Assembly: GCA_977006965.1 (NCBI GenBank)
Contig: OZ345360.1
Coordinates: forward strand, 620,001-684,000
Direction of reading: 5' to 3'
DNA: 64,000 nucleotides
Source: Phymatolithon calcareum
Lineage: Eukaryota; Rhodophyta; Florideophyceae; Hapalidiales
Both the position numbers and the translations under genes were made by a program. Below, one piece after another: positions 1-11,153 of this stretch. Within the stretch, counting starts at the first letter, position 1. Every line of letters starts with the position of its first letter. Below the pieces are notes generated by a model, which worked only from the letters and a program-made list of their open reading frames with translations, did no database searches and was not told the DNA's origin.

Positions 1-357
1 AATGGATGATTACCACCTTCGTTATTCTTGCAGTAAGGGAGTTTCTCGCAGTGATTATCGCACCGCTTGCAGTACGAGCACGTGAACTCGTTCGGGCACC
101 GCGATGTGCGCCCACTATTAGTTGTCCAATGGTACAGACACCTCATACTGTCGTTAGGTGTCCAAGACATCATCCAACCGTGCCTTCGCTATATCGTCAC
201 CTCAGCGTAATCGCTTCCCTAACATTGAATTAGTAGTCCCTAGGTCTTTCGCCGGAGTGTAGGTAACCTCGCTGGTTTTCTGATCGTTTGAGCACGTGGA
301 GGAGTTTCGAAGTTTTAAACGTCTTCACCGTTAATGAAAAACAAAAATGAGTATATG
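1..357. other. Left flank of the nested element, no gene recognised
   Basis: All frames are interrupted by stops and no protein family is recognised. The last seven bases (351-357, GTATATG) are the left copy of the target duplication of the large element that follows. Because the right flank of that element is a decayed copia-like retroelement, this stretch may be the other half of that relic, but I could not identify gag coding sequence in it with confidence. Confidence 0.4.
351..357. repeat. Target site duplication, left copy (GTATATG)
   Basis: GTATATG directly precedes the CAGGGG terminus at 358. The same seven bases follow the other terminus at 10437-10443. With one mismatch the duplication extends to eight bases. 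Confidence 0.75.
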
Positions 358-691
358 CAGGGGAATGTTAAGGACCTACTTCCCCATCTTAGATTTTCAC
401 TTTTATTTTTTATGAGCTCGGGAATCCGAAAAGCTCATTGGACACTTTCTGTTATGGCAGTACATAATTGGCTAAGCAAAAAAAAGTCCTCGCGCCGTGG
501 AAACTTTTTCTAGAAATACTCAGCAGAGGGTTCCTTCGAAAATCGGGACAGCTCCTTAAACGCGAAGTTTAAGACCACTTCCTGATCCGTTCTTCGCATT
601 TCGTAAACTATTATAGAAAGCCAAGAATGTAGGTTATCCAAAAATCAAAAAAATCAAAGAAAGGGGATGATATAAGGAGTGCAGAGCACTT
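358..691 (+). repeat. Left terminal inverted repeat of the large element
   Basis: About 334 bp that match 7099-7424 and 10427-10436 in reverse complement with scattered substitutions and small indels. The inner boundary is near the GAGCACTT at 684-691, matching AAGTGCTC at 7099-7106. The outer boundary is fixed by the adjacent target duplication. Confidence 0.85.
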
Positions 692-1849
692 TTCGTAATT
701 CTGATCTTGAAAAAGAAACGCCTACAAAGATGGACAATTATCTCGAAAAGGACTTAATGAATTTCTTATTGCCCCGGTCAAAAGTTTCAAATGGTTGTAG
801 ACTACTACAGGAATACCGCAAATTTGGTAAAATCGAACGTCTAGGTGGCAAACAAGTTCGCGCCGCGAGACGAAAAGTTTTTTAAAATCGGCAAAGGAAC
901 AGGCGAAAAATATACTAAAATTCACGTTGCGCCCCGACGAGAAGCTGAAACTGTTCGAAGGAAACACAGTAAGCATTTTTCTGTAATGATTGATTAGAGC
1001 CGAATATTGGATACTTTTGCTGACTTCATATTTGAAATATTTCACTTGTTTCGACACATTTTCTTGAAACTGGATGCAGTCCCGTCGGTGCAAACAACAT
1101 AATTAAAATTTTCATCCAGTTTATCAGCATTGTTTCGGCCAGTGAGAGCGCTTCAAAGATGGGGAAGTAGGTCCTTAATGTACTCGTATTCACCTGCCAC
1201 TGCGTATTCGAGAACTTCAACCAATAAGCGCTCACTGTTTATAGAGCGCAATGCACCTGACAGTATCTATGCCTTAATCAATGCGGTTTGTTCGTTGGCG
1301 TCAGCCGAGCTCTTCGAAACTATTGGCACAAAATCCCGCTTACGTGCACAAGCTGTGCCCATTTCTAATCTTTCTGTTTGGTCATTATTTTTGACAACAA
1401 AATGGATGCGCGATTATTAGCCCGCCTGACATTCACCGCGGCGAATACAAGCGTACATTTTGGACAGTAAATCTGGTTTCATATATGTTTTTTTGATGCG
1501 AGTCCATAGTTTCAAATAAAGAGCGCTATTGTGTTTGTACAAATTTCGGTTGTCATACGCTTTGTTTTCCTCCCCTCCTTACATTCCCCTGGTCGGACCG
1601 ATACTATTTCGAAATAACATTTTAAAAATATTATTTCCAAATAGTATCGACACAATTATTTTCTTATTGAACACCTGTACACAAGATAAACTGGAAGATC
1701 AGAACAAGCGTCATCGCCACTGGAGCACACAATTCTACTGTACTTACATCATCGGCGAGATCTGTGAAACTTGGGAAGGCGACAGCTAAGCTGGGAATTG
1801 CACCGCTGAACGCACCAGCCTCTGAGCGCCCCTTCGGCGACACAGCGCC
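692..1849. other. Subterminal non-coding region with a second copy of the TIR end
   Basis: No protein-coding signal is convincing. Bases 1158-1177 repeat the outer TIR sequence in right-end orientation (GATGGGGAAGTAGGTCCTTA...). Bases 1579-1591 carry the missing outermost part (TTACATTCCCCTG). About 400 bp separate the two, as if another insertion had split a TIR end at TTAA. A hairpin follows at 1599-1649. The 5' end and promoter of the gene starting at 1850 must lie here. Confidence 0.6.
1599..1649. repeat. Hairpin with 19-bp arms
   Basis: Arms 1599-1617 and 1631-1649 are complementary with one mismatch, around a 13-base AT-rich centre. It lies immediately inside the internal TIR-like end at 1579-1591, about 200 bp upstream of the start codon at 1850. 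Confidence 0.75.
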
Positions 1850-3764
1850 ATGTCCAAGTGCTGTTGCTGTAACGATGGTCCGTCTCTCGCGGACGACCCG
1901 ACTCTCGTCTTCTCCATCTATGTCATCGCATTCATTCCGCTCGCATTTATTTACGCTCTCGACTTCATTACCGACAAGTGGCGCACCATCCGCGAAACGC
2001 GTCGCAATGGAATGATACAGCTGTTCATCTCATTGCCTTCATTGGGATTTGTCATCTTCTACATCGTTGTCCAAATCAACGACAAAGACTACAAGGAGGC
2101 AGCAGCGGCAATCGCGGAGGCAGTATTTAACAGTTACCATGTTTTGCGATCAATATGGGGACTTATTCTAGTATACGAATTTCGAAACTGGAATATTTCT
2201 GCTCTCAGATGTCTTGTTCGGCTGGGGTATGAGGCACCTCGCTATAACTATTCGTACGTCGTCCAGAGGACGCTTTCAAAAATGAAGAGCTGTGGCTCGC
2301 AGTGGAAACGTCCCCTACTACACTCGGTCGAATACTTCAACACCAAATGTGTCTCCGTGTACAACTGGTCACTGTCATGCATACAACCTGTCTCCTCTTT
2401 GCCTTCTTCCATCCAATTGACTTCTTCCTCTTCTTCTGCACTTCCTGACAGCTCATTCGGTGAACATGATTTGCGTCCATCCCAGGAATCGAATTCATCT
2501 TCTACACCCCCTGCTTCTACTATCGATGGAAATCATTCCCATCACTTGCCCGAACAGAATTCATTTCATTCCACACTTCCCGATTCTACAATCGTTGAAA
2601 ATCACACTCTTCCTTTTCGTCCTTCTGATGTGCTGAAGACCATACAATGGCGCTTCAACGATTGGGCAATCAATAAAGCCCGTCCTTTTTGCAAGGACAT
2701 GAAGGAGAATTGCAAAAACATTTACAACTGGGCAGTGGGGAACATGGAAGAGGTGCACCGTACCAGTGACTTGTCCTTGGAGGATATCAAGAGGACTGTT
2801 GACTATCACATGGTCGTGAATAGCTCACTTATTGACAACGAATTCTCAAATGTCGACCTGCCCGTACGACTCGCAATATTCTCACGAGTGAGTCACAGCG
2901 CTCAAGATCGGCACAGCGCTATGGCACGGTTTGTATCGTCATGTCTGAAGTCACAAAGGCCGGAGGAGTGCTCTGTTCGATGGCTTGTATCGTTCCTGGC
3001 AAGATTTGGTTCTGAATGGCTTGTTGCTACGAAAGGTTTGAACTTGGATGACACCGAGTCAGTAACAAACTTCCAGCGAACCAAAAGGGAGACATCCCAA
3101 AAACTTGCTGTTCTAGCATCTGCACACACAACTCAAGGCTCAATGGAAGACAATGGATCGACTGAGAAGTTTGTGACTCTTCGTTCACCATATCACGAAT
3201 ACAGCACTGGCCGAGTACAATACCTTAATAATCACATCTGGACCACACAGCAATGCATGCTTCCGTTCAAAATGAACGGCGACTTCCACAACTATTTGTA
3301 CTTTTGGATGCACGAGGCGACTATGAGAGACGCAGCAAAAGATGATTGGCATAAGACGTCTTTGAACGAGCTCAATGACGATCAGCGTTCTGCTGTTGAA
3401 AATATCAGTTCTGTTCAGCTGGCCTATTTCTCAACACTCATGGAAGAGAGCGTCGAGCTTGTCAGAGAAGGAGATAGAGTTACTCGGGAAAGTAATGAAC
3501 CCATGCGCTTGGAACGCAAACACCCAAGCATTGATACTCTCATGTACCAGATTGGCAACGACACTGGAGAGGACTACGAAAAGTTGTTTCAGGGCCTCCC
3601 GGTTGAAAAAGAAATATGGTCGTCTTTCCTTTGGGGTAACAGTCCCAACTATCTATTGCTTCAGACAAGCGTTCATGTCGACAATAATGTTGCATTGGAT
3701 TGTGGAAATAGGCTTGGTGTGTATGTGGAAGAATGTGAGACAACATCTCAGTTTGAAGCAGAGC
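1850..3764 (+). pseudogene. N-terminal half of element-borne membrane protein (interrupted gene)
   Basis: The reading frame starts MSKCCCC at 1850. It has three predicted membrane segments in the first 120 residues (around residues 19-45, 56-76 and 85-115), then a Ser/Pro-rich stretch (about 190-260) and a long region without a recognised domain. After codon 637 the frame runs into AT-rich sequence and stops at 3832. The point of change is 3764/3765, where an insertion begins with ATTGGAA; its other end reads TTCCAAT at 4630-4636. Leaving out 3765-4638 joins this half to the frame at 4639 without a shift, giving about 1450 codons. I infer one broken gene. The alternative is two separate genes, the first ending at 3832. 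Confidence 0.6.
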
Positions 3765-4638
3765 ATTGGAATTATTTATTTATTTTTATTCTTTTCTCGC
3801 GCAGTGTCGAGAATAAATATCAAGACTGTTGAGCGCAGAAGGAATAAATTATTGTATTTAAGTTCAGTGAGGAATAAATAACTGGTTATTCCCAATTATT
3901 GGATCCATCTAGCTGCTTTCTGTCACGATAGCATTGACGTCTAAATAGGGTTCTCGGCGACAGTAAACGGCAGCAGGCCTTTGACGATAAACTCTAGCCA
4001 GCCGTGGGCATGCAACGTTTTGCGAGGATAAAACAGAGAGATTGGTTTCGAAACTCGTAAGGTATTTGTGCTCGACTCTTTCTCAGCGCATAAAACGTTT
4101 AAGTCGCTTGGATGCTCGGATTGAACGTGACTCACAAAATTGGTGTAGCCCCGTCCAGAATCTTTCCGTCGCGTTCCACATTTGCAAGTCCACACAGCGG
4201 AGTTGGGATCCGATTGTGTGAAAAACTCATCGCGAACATGCTTACCGAAAACTCGCGGCATCTTGGGTGCTACCAAACGGTGCTCGCCTGGTACGCAGTT
4301 CCCGTTGTACTGTGTTGATTGCCATGGTTTTCATAATCCTAAATGAGGAGTCCGCAGCCGACACGTCATGTGCTATCGATGACAAACATGTCACTTTACT
4401 GTTCAAGAATACCATCGGGCCCAAATAAACAATATAATCGTCGGGCCAAAATGCTGTCATTCTCCCCCAGAAACGTAGACTTAGTCGAGCGTTCTCGAGT
4501 AAATAATGCTTTCAAATAAATAAAATAATTGTCGTAACCACGAAGATCTCAATAAATACAATAAATATGCGCGACTCAGGAATAAATTATTGGAACAATA
4601 ATTTAAATAATTACAATAGCAATTATTTTTTCCAATGC
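3765..4638. mobile_element. Insertion of about 0.87 kb splitting the large reading frame
   Basis: The ends are ATTGGAA (3765-3771) and TTCCAAT (4630-4636), with GC on both outer sides (3763-3764 and 4637-4638). Both terminal zones are very AT-rich, and GGAATAAATTATTG occurs near both ends (about 3841 and 4580). Inside, on the minus strand, is a BED-finger transposase fragment. Removing the segment keeps the surrounding reading frame open. The family is unknown; the terminal repeat seen is only 7-10 bp. Confidence 0.55.
3941..4276 (-). pseudogene. BED zinc-finger transposase fragment (hAT-like)
   Basis: The 111-residue frame has a BED-type finger: a Trp followed by Cys-x-Cys (WTCKCG), then His-x5-His in VSHVQSEHP. 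A segment follows with the pattern W-x3-IVKGLLPF-x-VAENP, which commonly lies just after the finger in hAT-type transposases. The frame stops at 3941 directly after this motif, and no RNase-H-fold catalytic core is visible in the neighbouring sequence, so it is a truncated remnant. It lies inside the insertion that splits the large gene and on the opposite strand. Confidence 0.65.
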
Positions 4639-7073
4639 TTTGGTTTGAAGGACCTGAGGTCACAACATCGGTGTTTGAGACTCAATACGAGCTTGAACTG
4701 AGGCGACTGCGAAGTGAAGTAACGAAGACAAAAGGGTACAGTTGGTTCTCCCGTGACACCCTTCGCTTCATTGGATGTGTAGCGGAGACTGTGAGAAGTA
4801 TTTTGGGGTCTTGGGTTGTTGAGAATGAGGCTGAAGCAGCCGGATGGAATGCAAGTATTGCACCAGTCGGTATCAGGTTCATGTGCAGCGAACAACTTTG
4901 CTCTGCTTTCTCCGAAATTGAAAACATAAGTTGGTACGAAGAAAAAACGCGAAGCTTGTATATGAGGATTGTTTGGGAAGTTCAGTCGTATTTGCAGTGG
5001 AAGGTCGAAAAAGAGGTCGATCGGAAATCGGAAGATATACGGAAGTCGCCATTTTTGATCATGCTATTCATTCTTGGGTTTCCAGCGTTGAAAGTGGATG
5101 TAGCAAACAACCGGGGAACCATTTCTGGCTCAAGTCGGGGCCATCACACAATCGAATTTGAAGATGGGATCACAGTGAATCCAGTTGCCGGTCCCCAGAA
5201 ACTCCGCATATTACTCACATGTGACCAAGAATCCAAAACAGTGTCGGTAGTGTTCCATCCAGAGTCGCATATATTCAAGTGGCAAGAATGGAAAGATGCA
5301 TTTATGGGAAGACTTGCTGCCCAAAAGCATTGGCGATCGACACGACTGTCATCGTATAATGAGTTGCTTCGAACAGAAGCGAATCATTCAGATATTTGTT
5401 CTCCACTTGGTTACTTTGCTCCAGAAACGCTTGACGAAGACTATGGATTAAGTTATTGGTCGGGGTGGCCACCATTTATGCCACAAATTGCCCAATTCGA
5501 AATACAGAATTTGGTGGAGAACATATACGGTTTGTGTCATTCCGAAGGTTTCGCACGGTATTCAACTGCACTCATAAAAGATTTGAACACGGCAATGGAC
5601 ATTCATTTCCAACAGAGAACAGTACTGGAAACTGTTTACACGGACGGACATCGCGCTCATGAAGAAGGCCGTGTGGATGACGCCCTTACACTATTTGGAC
5701 GTTGTATTGCGCATCATGGCCACCGAGAAGCACTAAATGATGCTTTTGGTACTGTCACTCGGCAAAGCCCTGTATGTGAGAATCAAATGACTTCCCTGCA
5801 AATACAAATGGATGTCCGATTCAAGAATCTTCTCGATAGAAGTCAAATCGAAGAACATATTAGACCGATCGATGAGATCGATCTTGGGATGCTTGCTGAT
5901 TATTTTGGTCGTATTTACGAGCAAACTGGATCCAAAGACGCTGGAGTGAAAAAGGCGCTGGCACTTTTTTATGAAAATGGAACTAATAGTGCGGTGTCCG
6001 AGACAGCGATTGAAGCCCTTGAATCCGTCATGCTTCGTGAGAATTTCAAGTATGAAACCTCCCCGCTTCTTTTTTACCTCGCCATCGCATACCAAAGTCG
6101 TTTCCATGAATCGCAGAATCGAGCACACCAGGAAAATGCCATCAAATGTTTATCGGGACTGAGATTCACGGAGAACGATTTAGTTCGTGACGTGCACTTC
6201 GCATTGAACATCGGATATTTGCTTGAGAAAGGGTTCTTTGTGGGCCGCGACACATATCGCAAGAATGCAATGATCGAAACATTTTGTAAGCAGGAACCGC
6301 GGGGAGATGACAAAGTGCTTCGCGTAATGTTCGATCGACTTTTTGTGAAACAAACATCATGTGAGGAAGGAAAGAAGGATGTCAATGTACATGGGCGTGC
6401 TGTTGGAATAGGAAGACATCCAAAAGACGCCTTGTTGTTCTACAACTATCTATTTGGCATATTCGACAAGTGCGCAAATCGCGTAGGATTACTGTATCAC
6501 AAGGAAGCTCAAGGTGTTCCACCTAATGCATTGGACGCCGAAACAGCGTATTTGGCTGCCATTGAAGAGGGAAACCATGACGCACTCTGTAACATGGGTA
6601 TTTTGAAGTCTGGCACTACAGAAGATGACGGTGGTATATCATATATGGAAAGTGCCGTTGAAGCAGGAAACAGCAGCGGGATGAATAATCTCGCAGTTTC
6701 CTACGAGCTTGGAAATGGTGTCGATCGAGACATATGTGAGGCTGAGAGGCTGTACAAGCAAGCTATTGAAGTGGATAACAATCCAATTGCCATGTACAAT
6801 CTAGCGGTATTGTATATGTGGGGAGACCCTGAAGTTCGAACTGACGGAAACATGTCCCATTCGCAGCGCATAATCTCTGATCTTACCGGACCGGAAACGG
6901 AGCTCGAGCCGTTGTACACTCTTGAAGAACAAGTAAGGAGATTTGTTTTGCTGAGCGACAACAGAAACGAGTCCGTAATGTCGAGGAAAGTGGAGGTCGA
7001 AGAATTAGATGATTGTCTTGCGTTTGAGAAGATTCTTGAATCTTGTGAAGAAGACACCGTGGGCGGTGATTAG
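4639..7073 (+). pseudogene. C-terminal part of element-borne protein with Sel1-type repeats
   Basis: The open frame extends from 4635 to 7073 (812 codons if counted from the ATG at 4635, which probably belongs to the insertion end). Residues about 310-380 of this part contain a TPR-like segment (AHEEGRVDDALTLFGRC). Residues about 620-730 contain at least three Sel1-type repeats with the pattern A-x-x-LG/NLA...G...D...A...Y..A (for example MNNLAVSYELGNGVDRD). Sel1 repeats form alpha-alpha superhelices that bind partner proteins. With the 1850-3764 half it would make a membrane-anchored repeat protein of about 1450 residues. No transposase motif is visible. The frame has no internal stops, so the loss of function is recent or this half is still expressed. 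Confidence 0.6.
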
Positions 7074-7098
7074 AAAGGTTTAGAGTTTCGGATTTAGT

Positions 7099-7424
7099 TA
7101 AGTGCTCTACACTCCTTATTTCATCCCTTTTCTTTGATTTTTTTGGTTTTTGCGTAACCTACGTTCTTGGATCTCTATAACAGTTTTCAAAATGCGAAGA
7201 ACTGATCAGGAAGTGGTCTTAAACTGCGCGTTTAAGGAGCTGTCCCGATTTTACAAGGAACCCTCCGCTGAGAATTTCTAGAAAAAGTTTCCACGGCGCG
7301 AGGACTTTTTTTTTGCTAAGCCAATTATGTACTGCCAGAACAGAAAGTGTCCAATGAGCTTCTCGGATTCCCAAGCTCATAAAAAATAAAAGTGAAAATC
7401 TAAGATGGGGATGTAGGTCCTTAA
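7099..7424 (-). repeat. Right terminal inverted repeat of the large element (main part)
   Basis: Reverse complement of 368-691. The outermost ten bases are displaced to 10427-10436 because another element inserted into the TTAA at 7421-7424. Starts 26 bases after the stop codon of the Sel1-repeat frame. Confidence 0.85.
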
Positions 7425-10422
7425 GGGCGGGAGAAACGCGACCCCGGTGACATACCACTTTTCACACATGACCATATGTCGAGCCCGTATGAAATAGACA
7501 CACTAGGGCGAGATTGCATCATAAAAATACCAGAGAAATAAAAAACTTGTAGGCCTGGATCGAACATTAGGAGTTCCTAATGTAGCGGCAGCTCTCGTTG
7601 CTCGACTCATTTCTTGGTAAGAAATAACTAAAATTAAGGTTAATGGCGAAGCGCTCAGAGGGCACCGTGCTCACTGCACTAAACGAGCCGACAAATCTGC
7701 TGGCAATCCAACGCAGATACTTTCAGCAGTTTCAAGTTTTTATCGGGCATATTTTCAAACTCTACTGTGGCGCCCAAAATCAACCTCGCCAGACACGGGC
7801 GTAAGCAGAAAGCCCACGCAGCTGGCATCTCCCCTCGTGTACGCGAACTATGGCCACGGAGGAAATAACCTCAGGGACCAGCACTTCGTCCGACGAGCCT
7901 CAGGCCGGGAGATGCGGGAATTAGGGTATTTGGCCTAAATTTTTAATTGGTGATTGGAGCATGCAATTTTGAAGACTACTCATAGCTCTTCGTGACTGCG
8001 CTAGTGGACTCCCTACGCGATGATCCTTGCGCTGATTTCACTCTTTTATTAACTATCATGTCCTCCTTGGGCTTAACGTTTCGATCCGGAGCAGACAACG
8101 TGACGAAAAGCACAAGCTGGGCTGTATCTTCCCAGCCGAGCACAAACTGCTCGAATTCTGCCATCACGGGGAAAGGAAGAATGATGCGTGCGAGCGACTC
8201 TACTTTATCGTCCATGCACTCTTGGAAGTTCTCCAAATGGTTGTAAAGCCCCTGGATCATCGGATGATAATCTTTGATTTGGGGCATGCCATCCCCCTCG
8301 AGCCACATACGCGTAAGAGTAGATGCGTCAGTAAGTGCAGGTGGCCAAAAGACGGTAACACGGAGATATCTGCCATCAGGCGCGGAAAATCTTCTCCTGA
8401 GACGAATGTGTCATCCTTCAATAGCCCCTTTCGCAAAACGTCGCAATGGCGCAAAGGCAATCAGTTCACAGAAATAAAGTTGTGTGAAGTGTCTTCATTA
8501 AGAACCGCAGTAATTCAGTGCATCATACGCGGGGGCTTCAATAGTGGAGTTGTATAGGACATACATATCGATAGAAAAAAAGAACAGTTTTCATTTATAT
8601 ATATGACACTGTGTACCACTTGAAAAATGTACGATTGTATATACAATGGAATAATAAATTTAACTCCTCCATTTTGCTCGTTTCTGAAAAGCACATTTAA
8701 AAATTTGAATTTCATCAACCTGAACGTGATTCAGAATTTCGGCCTTGGCTGAAAGCGCTTTTTTGGCAATTTTGGACGCCGAAATGGACGGCATCCAGAA
8801 CTTCATAGCACTGTAACGGCTCAAAATCTTATCACTTCGCGATAAAAAGTAGGTCAGCACATTTAAATAAGTCTGTTTCAGTGTTTATACCACGATTTTA
8901 TTCTAAGAGTTAAAATTCATTGAACAGCATTTCGTTGAAGACAGCGAAAATCCGTCAAAAACGAAGGTTTAAACGAATTGTGACTGGCTCTTTTACGCGT
9001 TATATTCTAGACTTTTTAAAAATCTTATTGTAACAATTGGATACGGGCTCTTAGAAGATAGCTGTATACCACTTTTAGAAATTTGACACTTGGCTGTCTC
9101 GTTATCGTGCTCTTAAAGTTAATGGGGACGTTTATGCCAAAACCTATTTTTGGAACTTGAAAAATTAAATTCAGACACACGGCCACTGAAAGATCCCTGG
9201 AAACTGTCTGATTCTTACAACACTCAAACGTTACAACTGTTTGATAATTTATTTTTTCTCAAAGGTCCTGCGAAAACCATGGTGAAGATCATTCAAACAA
9301 TTTGTGTTTTCTCCTCTGTGATAAATGGCGGGAAAAATTGCTCTACAAATATATCAAGCGCACCATATGTGGTGCTACTGCTTAGCAACTGCAGTGCACT
9401 TGATCTGTCTTATCCCAGAAACTATTTCCGCGCCACGGAAGATGGGTCCAAAAAAGGGGCCTGCCGCGAACTCTTTGGCTGCAAACCTGGAGGCTGCCCG
9501 TACTTTGATCGAGCTGTGTGCGCTATGAAGTTGCAGTCTCTATCGAAAATCCTCAAATTGTTTGGGCGAACGGGCCTTGGCCATGCCGTGAATTTAGTGA
9601 CGTACGAATATTTCGGTCGGGCTTTAAGGTACAGCTGGATGTTGACGAATTTGTCGTGGCACACAACGGCTACATTGACGTCAGGTGCATAACGCCTCCC
9701 AGTGCAGCCCACCCCGACCATTTCACCCTAGGTGCGGTGCGGGCGAGACATGAAAACGTGAACAAGCGGCTGAAACACTTTTTTGTACTCAAGCATAGAT
9801 TTAGGCACGACCCGTCTTTGCACGTCCACTGTTTCCACGCTGTTGTCAATATAACGTACTTACTACTTGACTAGGAACCCCTCTACTCTGTTAACTTTTG
9901 ACAATAATTAAACTTTTCACTTAGAAAGGCTTATTTTCTTCGAAAAAACCCTGAAAAAATTACAAAACACACAATAATGGACATTTCCCGCATCTCCCCG
10001 AAGTGAGTCGAGCAAAGTATCCAAGCAGGGATTCGACCTATTTGGCGCAAAAGTCATTTTGGATTTCCTCGTTTGTTCAAATTATGCTAAATGTGTCCTA
10101 TCTTTGTCAGCCACGTCTCCACGTTTTCGTCACATTGTGGCGCCCGCGCTGAATATGCACGTCCGATTCCGATATGCCTAAGCAGACATTACTTCACTCT
10201 TCGCGCTCTGTCGTTGTGCATCTCAGAGTCGAATGCGTCCAGTCGCGTTCCTATTGGCGGCTGCGTAGCGCGGAGTGCGTCTCGACCCTCTCAGTGCTAT
10301 GCTTTGTTGAAATATTTTTGATGCAGTGATCTCCTCATAATTCGCTATGCACAATGGACGCCTCGTTTTTTTAGAGTGTTTGTTACAAAGTGGTATGACA
10401 CCGGGGTCGCGTTTCTCCCCCC
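7425..10422. mobile_element. Nested 2998-bp DNA transposon flanked by TTAA
   Basis: The left end is GGGCGGGAGAAACGCGACCC and the right end, reverse complemented, is GGGGGGAGAAACGCGACCCC. The inverted match runs about 48 bases to the AAGTGG at 10389-10394. TTAA flanks both ends (7421-7424 and 10423-10426). The insertion splits the right TIR of the older element, which proves the order of events. Inside is a decayed DDE transposase on the plus strand (about 9150-9874). A second weak inverted match lies subterminally (GCTCGACTCA near 7597 and its complement near 10010). TTAA duplication is typical of piggyBac- and Kolobok-type elements, and a palindromic TTAA could also hide a 3-bp TTA/TAA duplication of Harbinger type. 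Confidence 0.85.
9518..9874 (+). pseudogene. DDE transposase, C-terminal part (DDE_Tnp_4-like)
   Basis: The frame shows the typical DDE_Tnp_4 order: VSIENPQIVWANGPWPC, then FSDVRIFR with the second catalytic Asp, then a VVAHNGYID block where most relatives have AD-x-GY, and finally VRARHENVNKRLKHF with the catalytic Glu. The first catalytic Asp would lie upstream, where only short frames in other phases (about 9150-9530) exist, so the gene is frameshifted or internally decayed. This family is used by IS5-like and Harbinger-like elements. It is the only transposase candidate in the TTAA-flanked element. A minus-strand frame at 7976-8308 (110 residues, no recognised family) is the only other candidate protein in it. 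Confidence 0.7.
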
Positions 10423-10619
10423 TTAACATTCCCTTGGTATATGTGTGCTTTTCATTCTTGTCTTGGGCAGATCAACACGAAATTCTTTCTGACCATCAAG
10501 CCAGTGATGTTATGATATCTGCCTCCGCAGCATATCAATCGAATGAGGATCTAAATACCTCTACCGTCATGATCACTGCACAAAGCGCCAAGTCATTACC
10601 AGACCTCAACAAAGCTAAT

Positions 10620-10890
10620 AACGACAAAGTGTTAAAAGGCATGCAAAATAATTCTGAGGAATTTGAAGGAGTAATGATTGACAAAGGGGCAGAAAAATCG
10701 CCGACTGGACTCCCTGCCTACATCTCAACCTCACTTACGTCTTTGCAATCGTGCTTTCCGGGGCATTAGTCATGGTGTGACCCACGCTCTTGGTACTGCA
10801 TCAATTCGTATACCTCTAGGACCTGATGTATTCCTCACCTTTAACGTGGACGTTGTCGATCATGATATTCCTCTCATATTCGCTTATGTG
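10620..10890 (+). pseudogene. Retroelement aspartic protease remnant
   Basis: One frame gives EEFEGVMIDKGAEKSPTG, where active copies have an Asp-Ser/Thr-Gly triad; here the triad reads DKG. After a frame change comes ALGTASIRIPLGPDVFLTF followed by NVDVVDHDIPLIF, which matches the second half of the fold. Frameshift and active-site loss make it non-functional. Confidence 0.55.
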
Positions 10891-11153
10891 CAGCTCAAAT
10901 GAGTTCGACAATACATTCACTCATCATCCGTCAGGTACTGTCGTCCCAGTAAGCTTCTTTGAGGGTACCAAAGGAGCTGGTGGGCACCTTTACATAAAAT
11001 GGACTGCGGATAACGTATTGTTTACGGAGCCCGAGCTAAAAAAAGCTCCACAATCAATTCGGACATCCGTCAACTGACTCACTGGTCAACCTTCTCAAGA
11101 AGGCCTCTCCATCAAACGTCAACGCGAGCGTTCGGAAAACGTTAGAGGACACC

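Larger units (their letters stand above)
358..10436. mobile_element. Large TIR element (about 7.1 kb) with a nested 3-kb element; carries a Sel1-repeat membrane protein gene
   Basis: The left end (358-691) is the reverse complement of 7099-7424 plus 10427-10436. The outermost bases read CAGGGGAATGTTAAGG on the left and, reverse complemented, CAAGGGAATGTTAAGG on the right. The seven bases GTATATG lie directly outside both ends (351-357 and 10437-10443). The right repeat is split at TTAA by a second element (7425-10422); removing it restores the match to the left end. The interior has no complete transposase, but holds a very long reading frame (1850-7073, itself interrupted) for a membrane and Sel1-repeat protein. 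A CAGGG terminus with a 7-8 bp duplication recalls hAT elements, but the family is not established. It is either a non-autonomous element with a captured gene or an unknown family encoding its own factor. Confidence 0.8.

Noticed and set aside
358-1591. A complete small transposon between the left TIR and the internal TIR end
   Set aside because: Orientation of the ends fits, but no target duplication is seen (AGTATATG before 358 versus GTCGGACC after 1591), and the end at 1158-1591 is itself interrupted.
1850-7073. The large element-borne protein as transposase or polymerase of the element
   Set aside because: Membrane segments and Sel1 repeats are visible but no DDE, tyrosine-recombinase, HUH or polymerase motif.
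7550-7585. tRNA-like T-loop sequence (GTTCGATCCAGG on the minus strand)
   Set aside because: No matching acceptor stem, D-arm or anticodon arm around it; it lies in the subterminal part of the TTAA element.
10015-10040. Second T-loop-like sequence (GGTCGAATCCC on the minus strand)
   Set aside because: Same reason; no cloverleaf can be drawn.
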